DNA from: Prunus persica
Taxonomy: Eukaryota; Streptophyta; Magnoliopsida; Rosales; Rosaceae
Length of the DNA: 64,000 nt
Assembly (NCBI RefSeq): GCF_000346465.2
Contig: NC_034015.1
Location: forward strand, 16,725,510 to 16,789,509
Direction of reading: 5' to 3'
The notes beneath the pieces are model-generated. The model did not search any database. It was not told the origin of the DNA and worked only from the letters and a program-made list of their open reading frames with translations. Shown here piece by piece: positions 56,327-64,000 of this stretch. The stretch's first letter is position 1, and each line of letters opens with the position of its first letter. The position numbers and the translations under genes are program-made.

Positions 56327-57929
56327 TCATTGATCTACAGGATGTTCACGCAGGAAGGAAAGTATTTGGCTGGAGACTTCTTGAGGGTTCTCTTGCTCGA
56401 TGAAATGGTGGCCGCCTATAACAACCACTTCAAGGTTGGGGACAAGGCTCCTGAAATCATCACCTAGCACATATTCACTTGTTCCATATGACTTAAAGCC
56501 GAAATCTTTGTCACCAATCATGAACTTCACAGGTACCGTAATTTTCGATCCTTGCCAGGGTGCAAGAAGCTCCCAACTCCTGTTTATCACAATCACTAGT
56601 ATCAGTCAACAAAACAACAGGACCAAAAGTTACTGCAGACCAACATGGGTGAGTTGGTCTGTTGTATTGGCCAAAGCCTGCACAGGTGAGCTGGCTGCAT
56701 TTTCCTTAATAAAAGGCTTTTCTTTCCTTTACCTTGTATTTTATTCTGGCCGAAGGCAGGGAAGAAACTTGGGATTCAATTTCATGTGTTTTCAAAGTGA
56801 AGTGGGGTTATTATCCTTAACTTATATGTTAACAGAATAAAAGCTTGTGATTAATTAAGTTCATTAAAACTGGAACAGAATAAGTATCTTTGCATATGAT
56901 GGTTGTACCTAAGGCCTAGCTTGGAAAGAGCATCTTTCCAGAAAGGAAGAACAAAGTAAAGTTTCTACACACTTACAAGTCCATTGCACGATAGTAGTTA
57001 AAAGGACCAGTGAATCCAGATTCCTCAAATTTTTCAGCGAAGACCCGGATATCCTCTTCAGTTAGCCACGCTGGCAATGCTGACTTTGTGTCCAGGAAAT
57101 CAATAAATTCCATGTCCGGAGGAGCTATCATGTTGTCGGTTATCAGCAAGAACTTCTTCATCACCGTCGTGTAGTCATACCTTGCAAACGCTCTCTCTGC
57201 TCTTCCTGGTTCCTTCTCAGCCAAGAAACCATAACTAAAAGTGACACACACATACACATATACATATGCAACCAAGAATTGTGGAGAGAAATTAAGGAGG
57301 TACCTGGAATTGAATGACATGAGTTCCATCTCCATACAATTCTCTGATTGCTTCTGTAGTTTTAGTTGTTGGAGATCTTGGAAAGTATGGAACAGATAGA
57401 TTTACCAGCCCTATCACTCTATCAGGCCTAAACAAGCTCAAATGCCACCCAGCAACAGCTCCCCAATCATGCCCCACAACATATGCCTTCTCAAACCACA
57501 AAACATATAAGAATGTCAAAGAATCCTTAAACACCTCACTGAAACATAAATCATGACATGAACATGTTCATAAAAGTTCATAAACAGAACAGTTTTATAA
57601 ACTTTTGGTTTAATTGGGGTTGGACAAAAGCTTCTCACCTTCTGTTGACCAAAATGGTCAAGTAAGCCGACGAGGTCTCCAACTATGTGGAAAATGGTGT
57701 AGGAATTGGGGTTGAGAGGAGAATCAGAGTCACCATAGCCTCTCAAGTCAGGCGCCACCACATGGTAGCCATTCTCGGCCAAGTGGTTGATCTGGTGGCG
57801 CCAAGCATACCAGAGTTCTGGGAAGCCATGAAGCAAGAGAACAAGAGGACCTGTTCCTTTTTCTGCTACATGCAGCCAAATTCCATTGGTTTTGATCCTC
57901 TGGTGATTTACTTCAATCATGTAATCCAT
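56327..57929 (-). CDS. Soluble epoxide hydrolase, copy 2 (about 320 aa)
   Basis: Same exon layout as copy 1. The ATG at 57929 ([18 protein letters not shown]) is used because the upstream in-frame codon is TTG. It has HGFPELWYAWRHQ, GHDWGAVAGWHLS (nucleophile Asp followed by the usual Trp), GDKDFGFKSYG and GGHHFIEQENPQE, so the catalytic triad is complete. The central lid reads EPGRAERAFARYDYTTVMKK and [20 protein letters not shown]. It is the tandem paralogue of copy 1 in the same orientation. Substrate is unknown; plant homologues act on epoxy fatty acids. Confidence 0.93.
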
Positions 57930-59055
57930 GATCTCTGTACAAGTCCTCAAGTCTCGGAGAGAGCTGAGAGAGGTATGTTCAAAGGCCGGCAGTGATGATC
58001 AAGGTGCTTTGTATATAATTTAATTAATGTACGTTGAATTAAAAGGATGGCGTAGTTGGTGGATTTGAGGGCAATATTAGTCAAAGATGATAAACATCGC
58101 ATTAGACTCTGGATCAAGGTGGTTTGTATATCACTCAAAAACTTTAGTCAACAATTATTTTATACTTTATCTCTTAAAATATCAACCCAGCCCATCAATA
58201 CTTAACCAAGCCCAAGATAAACAGCCTAGCTCAGCCCATTTTGAAGAGCAATCTCTACAATGTTCTAGAAGCACCAGAAGTCTAAAGAACAAAGTGATAA
58301 TGTCAGCTTGACCACTAGAAATATCAAATGATGGATAGGTTGAAAATGATGAGTAATGAGTGAAATATCATATTTTACGGAAAGTTGAAAACGAAGACTA
58401 CAGTTATAGCGGTGCTAATTTGGAAGGGAGAATGAACACTTTAATTAAAAAACCACTGATTCGTTATACTACGTGGCATTCTCTTCCCTTTATGTATCTC
58501 TGCATTTTTTCCCTAGGTGGAACTTTTATGAGTTAGTCTTGCGCATGAGACCAAAACCTCTTTCTTCTAAATAATCAAATTGTTACAGGGTTGGAAATTC
58601 AGCTAAGATTCAACTCAAAATGAACATCCGGCTAATTGCCTTACAACGTACCATCACAAGTTCGTCTTCTCTATCAGGCTGCAGCAACAAGAAATGGCGT
58701 TCCTTAATCTTGTTGACCATGCTTTACAGACAAGTTGATTGTTCTTAATTAACCCCAGAGAAACACTCATTATTTTGCTTTGATTTCTATGTGCATACGA
58801 AGATTTAGAAGAGTTTAAGATTGTTTCTGTCCCAAAACTTTCACATACTGTGGCTGTGCCTGGATTGTTAAATTTTTTTTATTTGGCTAAGGAATTAAAC
58901 ACATTGAACACCAAGGAAATTAATAAAGCAATACTGCAAAAACTTTTTATTAAAGTGAAAACAGTTTTCATCACCATCCAAAAAAGTGCCTCAATGGCTA
59001 CTTGTAGAGTAACTCAACTAGGAAAAGTTCAAAATCTATCTCCAAACAAATACAA
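57930..59055. other. Intergenic DNA
   Basis: Promoter side of epoxide hydrolase copy 2 and 3' side of the next minus-strand gene. AT-rich, with no supported gene. Confidence 0.5.
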
Positions 59056-60432
59056 TTATTTACTGCTCAGGGTTGGAAATTCAGCAGGATTTATCAAAAA
59101 TTCCTTATTCGCAACCCTGGCCTGTCGCGAACAATTTTCTTCAAACCTACCATCAGAGTTATAGTTAACCCAATCTCGCCGCCGTCTACGATCCTTCACT
59201 GGATTCCAGGAGCCGTCATTCCTGTTATTAAGCTGCTGCTGTTGTGCAGGCTGGTTGGGCGGCTGTTGTACAGACTGATTGGGCTGCTGTTGTGCAGGCT
59301 GGTTGGGCGGCTGTTGTGCAGGCTGGTTGGGCGGCTGTTGTGCAGGCTGGTTGGGCTGCTGTTGTGCAGGCTGATTGGGCTGCTGTTGTGCAGGCTGGTT
59401 GGGCAGCTGTTGTGCAGACTGATTGGGCTGCTGTTGTGCAGGCTGCGGTCGATGGCGGTTTTGAGGCTGCTTGGGCTGCCGTTGTGCAGACTGCTTGGTC
59501 TGCCGTTGTGCAGGATGGCGGTATTGATGCTGCTGGGGTTGCTGTTGTGCAGGCTGTGGTGGATGACGGTATTGAGGCTGCTGGAGTTGCTGTTGTGCAG
59601 GCTGTGGTGGATGGCGGTATTGAGGCTGCTTGGTTTGCCGTTGTGCAGACTGCTTGGCCTTCTGTTGTGCAGACTGCTTGGTCTGCCATTGTGCAGGATG
59701 GTGGTCTTGAGGCTGCTCGGGATGCCGTTGTGCAGGCTGAGGCGGCTGTTCGACAGCGGTTTCTTTATTCTCACCCTTCTTCATATTCATCTTCTCATAT
59801 TCTTTCAAAGTGTATGAAAGAGTAGGCTTGTTCTGAACAGGAGCAATCACAGCAGCACCAGTAGTATCACCAGCAGCTGCTGCATTCTCGCTGTGGCTTT
59901 TCTCCTCGTTCCTCTTCTTCTTCAGTTTTCTCCTCAGACTTCCATTGATATTTGACTTTTTCTTTCCATCCTCCACAACAACTTCAGTCTCCTTCTTCTT
60001 CTTCTTCATCAACTCTTCAAAATCCGCTTTGCAAAAGCTCCCAAAAGATATCTCTGACAACACAATGCTAGCAGCACTGGAGACAGATCTAGTATCATCA
60101 GCAGATTTCGGCGCAGCACGAAAATTCTGGGAATTGAAATCCCTTTGGCTGTTCTGGCCTCTTCTGTAAAACCCATTATTATTCTTTTGTCCTCCGAGTA
60201 ATAAATGTTTTTGAATACTCAGCCTCAGCCGCTCCCTCTTCTCCCCCTCCTTCCTCTTCTCCGCCTCCTTCTTCCTCTTCTCCTCCTCCATCGCCCTTTT
60301 CTTCGCCGACTCTATCGCCTTCTTCTTCACCTCCAAAAACTCGGCCCTCTCATCAACCGCGCTGATGAGTTCCTTGACATCGATGTCTTCGGTCTCGCCC
60401 AGCAGGTCGAAAGAGTTGGCGAACTTGGCCAT
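59056..60432 (-). CDS. Stm1/HABP4-like (RGG-family-like) protein with Pro/Gln repeat (458 aa)
   Basis: Single-exon frame starting MAKFANSFDLLGETEDIDVKELI, which resembles the Stm1 N-terminal region of plant HABP4/SERBP1-like mRNA- and ribosome-binding proteins. A Lys/Glu-rich helical stretch (residues 35-75) follows, then Ser-rich and basic parts. Residues of about 235-405 are an 8-residue tandem repeat based on QPAQQQPN and a diverged version (QPQYRHPPQPAQQ). The C-terminus (WNPVKDRRRRRDWVNYNSDG, then NKEFLINPAEFPTLSSK) is charged and conserved-looking. No RGG boxes are seen, so family membership rests mainly on the N-terminus. Function is probably RNA- or ribosome-associated, by inference. 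Confidence 0.72.
   Translation of the reverse strand: MAKFANSFDLLGETEDIDVKELISAVDERAEFLEVKKKAIESAKKRAMEEEKRKKEAEKRKEGEKRERLRLSIQKHLLLGGQKNNNGFYRRGQNSQRDFNSQNFRAAPKSADDTRSVSSAASIVLSEISFGSFCKADFEELMKKKKKETEVVVEDGKKKSNINGSLRRKLKKKRNEEKSHSENAAAAGDTTGAAVIAPVQNKPTLSYTLKEYEKMNMKKGENKETAVEQPPQPAQRHPEQPQDHHPAQWQTKQSAQQKAKQSAQRQTKQPQYRHPPQPAQQQLQQPQYRHPPQPAQQQPQQHQYRHPAQRQTKQSAQRQPKQPQNRHRPQPAQQQPNQSAQQLPNQPAQQQPNQPAQQQPNQPAQQPPNQPAQQPPNQPAQQQPNQSVQQPPNQPAQQQQLNNRNDGSWNPVKDRRRRRDWVNYNSDGRFEENCSRQARVANKEFLINPAEFPTLSSK
59224..59735. repeat. 24-bp coding minisatellite (Pro/Gln repeat)
   Basis: Units of ggctgttgtgcaggctggttg and variants are tandemly repeated, most regular at 59240-59440. All units are multiples of 3 bp and lack stops in several frames, which creates long spurious frames on both strands. 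Confidence 0.9.
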
Positions 60433-60986
60433 GATTAGAAGTTAGAACAGAGTGTTTCCTAGGGTTTCTGATTGATCAGAGAGAGAGAGAGAGAGAGACT
60501 TAAGGGTTTCTGATGGATGCTATGATCAGCGCGATGGAGAAGAAGGTTTGACCCTCTATATATATACAATTCTTGAGTCAGTTATCCTTTCTCGCCAAGG
60601 AAACCCCAAAATCCTTTCGTGCTCTCCAAGTTAAGAAGAAATCGGGAAAGAACCAAATAATTAAAAGATTTTGTTTCCTGTTTTTCTTATTGCATATTGC
60701 ATTTTTTTTTTTAGTTAAAACTTTCTTCTTTTTTTTCCAAGAATTCAAACTTTCTTCTTCTTTTTTAAAAGAGGACACATACATATGTGATTTAGATTCA
60801 TAGGAAGGCTCATAATTTGAGTCGTTCCAAGCCTTCATTGAGTAGTAACATTTTACGTTTATAATTTTTTTATTTCCATTCTTCAATTAAAGATGATAAC
60901 TTATTGGAACGAGAAGAAAATGTATATTTATAAAATTATACCTCATGGGGTAATAATTGTGTATATTAGTTTTTTTTTCCTTCCAT

Positions 60987-61029
<43 letters not shown>

Positions 61030-61795
61030 GGTTAACTGCGTTATCTTATGAGTTTGTGTAATTTTTTGAAAAATATTTCTTTCGATACATGCCTGATAAA
61101 TATATAAAAGTAATAATAATAAAAAAAGCCTTGATCAATATTTACAATGAAAAAAATGAGATGGGCCATATGGTGATAGAAAAAATTTCTTGCACGCGTG
61201 TTAGCGTCTTCTACTCAGCAGAGAGACTAGCCTGCCCTGTTGGAAAGGCTCGTGAGCTCCTGCGGCAGAGAACCACGCATGAAATTTTTATGCTGGTTCT
61301 GTGAAAACCAACTAATTTGTTAGGGTCACAAATTTCATTTCTTTTAGCATGAATTTCATGTTGTAAGTGTATACTGTTACTATTGTGATAGCAGACCATA
61401 AATGTACAAGAACAAAAATTGTGTCGTCCTGCCATGCACATCAAACTTATTACATGCTTATTAGAAAGTTTTTGTGTGGTGCTGCTGTGCAAACCAAGCT
61501 TTAAAATAAGGTATTTGAGGAAATTAAAGATTTATTCGTTCGAACATATTTAGTTTCACTATCATATTCTTTCCCAATTCAAATTATGTTAACAAAAACA
61601 AGAGGATCAACAGGCGACACACCTTCAATATCTCCATCACACATTAGCAATTCCAAATAGCAAACATAAGGAACCCCTCTTTTGCTTTAGTTTATTGTAG
61701 TGATTACTATCATAATAATACTTATGACATATAAGATTTATGGTTCAGGGAAGAATTTTAACATCAAATTGGATTAATTTTCCCAAATTTATATA
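60433..61795. other. Intergenic DNA with two microsatellites
   Basis: A (GA)n tract lies at 60478-60497 in the leader region of the Stm1-like gene, and a (CT)n tract at 60989-61022. A TATA-like tatatatata is at 60558-60567. No gene is seen. Confidence 0.6.
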
Positions 61796-61797
61796 GG

Positions 61798-62900
61798 GTA
61801 ATTTTATTGGCACCTCAAAACTTGCTCTTTGCACCCCATATTCTTCTTACACCCCACTGAATTTCCGTAAATTTTAAAATTACTCATTACACCTTATTTT
61901 TCTTCCTAGATTGCCCTTATGAACCCTATTTCTTAACTTACCTGTGTAAACCCCACTGAAATCGTTACCTTGTTCAGTGGTAGTCCAACGAATTTGTTTT
62001 CGTTTTTCAGTGGCTATCCACCTAATATGTTTATGTTTTCAGTAGTAGTCCACCGAATATGTTTCCATTTTTCAGTGGTAGTCTACTGAATTCGTTTTTT
62101 GTTTCCTTGAATTTTGTTTCTTGTTTCAGTGATCATCTACCGAATTCGTTATTGAGTTTGTACATTTACCCTTCGTTGGTGAAATTGGTGGGCTAATCCA
62201 AATAATGGTATATTCAAATGGTACATTTAGAGGTTTGGATTAGAGCAACTTATTAGGTATTCTTATCGGAATGTAGATAAGATTGTTGTATCTACCTTCA
62301 TTGAGAGATGGCATCCCAAAATGAACATCTTTGACATGCCTTTTGGTGAGATGACCATCACATTGGATGATGTGTCATCTATTTTAAGGGCGTCACCTTG
62401 TTTTCGTTCCTTCAATGAGAGTAAGGTCAAAATATATTACATTAAATTTGTAGTCGAAAATAAGTTACTGAAAAAATAAATATATTTCGGTTCGTTGCCA
62501 CTGAATTGTAGGCAAAAATTGGTAATACGCCACCGAACACTGTTCCATATTATGGTGGATCTCCACTGCATCTGAAGTTAACGTCCGGTCAAACACCACC
62601 GAAATAGGTGCAATATTTCAGTGGCATCCCACCGAACTTACCTATCGCGTTGGGTACTGGTGTGCTAAACGCAACCAGTGAACCATCATGAAATCCTAAG
62701 CTTGAAAAACGGCAAAAAATAAACTCATAACTCATTTGAAGCCTCTCTAACGTCAATCTCACCCTTCATGAATAAATACAATATATTTTTTCACCAATAT
62801 AAGCGTATAAACCTCATTAGGGTTGTAGAAACATGATGGTTTGAGAAAAAAGTCTAACTAGGGTTGCAGGAACATATGTGGAGTGTAGTGAGCAAATTTA
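61798..62900 (+). mobile_element. Remnant of a plant-mobile-domain (PMD) element with flanking short repeats
   Basis: 62230-62390 encodes, without a stop, GLEQLIRYSYRNVDKIVV then FIERWHPKMNIFDMPFGEMT and ITLDDVSSILRA, the hallmark of the PMD/MAIN-like domain found in plant transposons and their domesticated relatives. No start is seen and the frame ends at about 62478. On the left (61970-62160) lie five units of about 30-50 bp spacing built on ttttcagtggtagtccaccgaat. On the right (62500-62640) similar ccaccgaa/cagtgg motifs recur. Exact element ends are not identified. Confidence 0.65.
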
Positions 62901-64000
62901 ATTTGAATACTTTTTGTCCTTAACGGTAATTATGTACAAGGGTTAAATAAAGGGAGATTCACTATTATATCCAATACATGAGCCCAAATTATATGAAATG
63001 GACTTTAGAAACACACCCAAAATCCATTTACAACATAACAAAGAGGCTTTTAACTTCTTATAAATTGCAAAACTGCCATCAATTCTTAAAACAAGCCCAA
63101 TCCCAAAATCTCATAAAAATACCCAAAACACTCAATAGGGCATCAAAGTAATTTAATAATCAATATTAAATTCAATAAGGCTAACTATCATTTTTTGGGT
63201 TTTTTTTTTAAATTTGTTTATAGAAATTCAACAGTGTAGGATTTATTTATAATATTAGTGCTAAGAATAGGTATATCACTAAATATCTCTTAAATAAATT
63301 ACTCATACTTAAACTTAGTATGGGTTGCCATTAAAATCTCCCTTTTATATAAGCTTGTGCAATATATCTTGCCTAAAATCTTTCACCAAGCAAACAGAAA
63401 TGAAGTCTATTTCATGTTTCACTATGAATTCTAAGCGATTACCCAAAATATAAAACTAAAAAAATTAAAAATTAAAAATGTATCAAAATGGGAAAAACTA
63501 TCGATCTGAGCTACTCTCCAAATGAAGCAGCAATAGAGCCCTTCCTATGTATGTCGTCCTGCTCACCTAAGGAACTTAAAATGAGATCCTCTTTAATAAA
63601 AACTCTTATATTAATCTATCGGCACATATAGTTAATAGTCTTAACCCTTACTCATGCTACTCTTTTTACTGAAACCAACCCTTTTAATTTGCAAAAACAA
63701 AAAAAAAAAAAACAAAAAAATAGATGCAAGTTGATTTCGACTGAACCCATCTTCTTTGAGTTTTGCATCCGAAAGGTTCATATAGCCGTGGTTCCGACCA
63801 ATATGGTGGAATCATTCATCTTGATTTTAATTCCAGATTCTTATTTACTAAGGGGGCACAGCCGTATGCATCCAAATTATTTGCATTAGAAAGCTACACA
63901 ATCAAAGAAAGAACATCCAAATTGTTTTCTGAAGAGTAATTACCAATTTTCTATAATAAAAAATTCAAAGAAAAAATTTGAAGTCGAGTTAAACAATAGA
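62901..64000. other. AT-rich DNA to the window end
   Basis: No supported gene, RNA or recognised repeat. A short A-run at 63697-63720 is the only simple feature. Confidence 0.5.

Noticed and set aside
59196..59825. Several 150-190-codon frames on both strands across the Pro/Gln repeat
   Set aside because: All come from the 24-bp repeat lacking stops in other frames. Only the minus-strand frame ending at 59056 extends into non-repeat, conserved-looking sequence.

Overview
The window is nuclear DNA from a dicot plant. Evidence: intron-rich genes with plant splice sites, AT-rich intergenic DNA, plant-only families (DYW-type PPR protein, FAR1-related factors, class III peroxidase, dehydrins) and plant transposons. 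A dehydrin with two Y-segments and exactly nine K-segments (468 aa) matches the architecture known for the peach cold-induced 60-kDa dehydrin, so Prunus (Rosaceae) is the best inference. No database search was possible.

Layout. 1-9539 is most of an autonomous CACTA (En/Spm) transposon running off the left edge. It carries a TNP2-type transposase start, a Transposase_24/Ulp1-protease gene, and hundreds of short CGTCG-containing motifs that fill all its non-exonic DNA, introns included. 11.3-17.2 kb is a tandem cluster of three dehydrin genes with different segment architectures and ABRE-type promoters. At 17.8-20.5 kb a DYW PPR gene and a FAR1-related gene diverge from a short shared promoter. 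20-28.7 kb is a tandem duplication of a two-gene unit (FAR1-related gene plus a small 122-aa gene); the small gene survives only in the second copy, and that copy also holds a 544-bp insert packed with GC-rich palindromes and G-boxes between 49-bp direct repeats.

29.5-32.7 kb is a type II membrane GT4 glycosyltransferase; 34.3-38.4 kb a type I membrane protein (possibly ATG27/MRH-like); 40.2-41.6 kb a class III peroxidase; 43.2-43.8 kb organellar ribosomal protein L7/L12. 45-53.6 kb is a second tandem duplication, of a B3-domain gene plus a folate carrier (FOLT1). The carrier is intact only in the right-hand unit, and both B3 domains are disrupted. 53.8-57.9 kb holds two tandem soluble epoxide hydrolases, and 59-60.4 kb an Stm1/HABP4-like RNA-binding-type protein with an expanded Pro/Gln repeat. 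61.8-62.9 kb is a remnant of a plant-mobile-domain element.

Most host genes are ordinary. The distinctive content is the CACTA motif arrays, the palindrome/G-box insert, the dehydrin cluster and the two duplications with lopsided decay.
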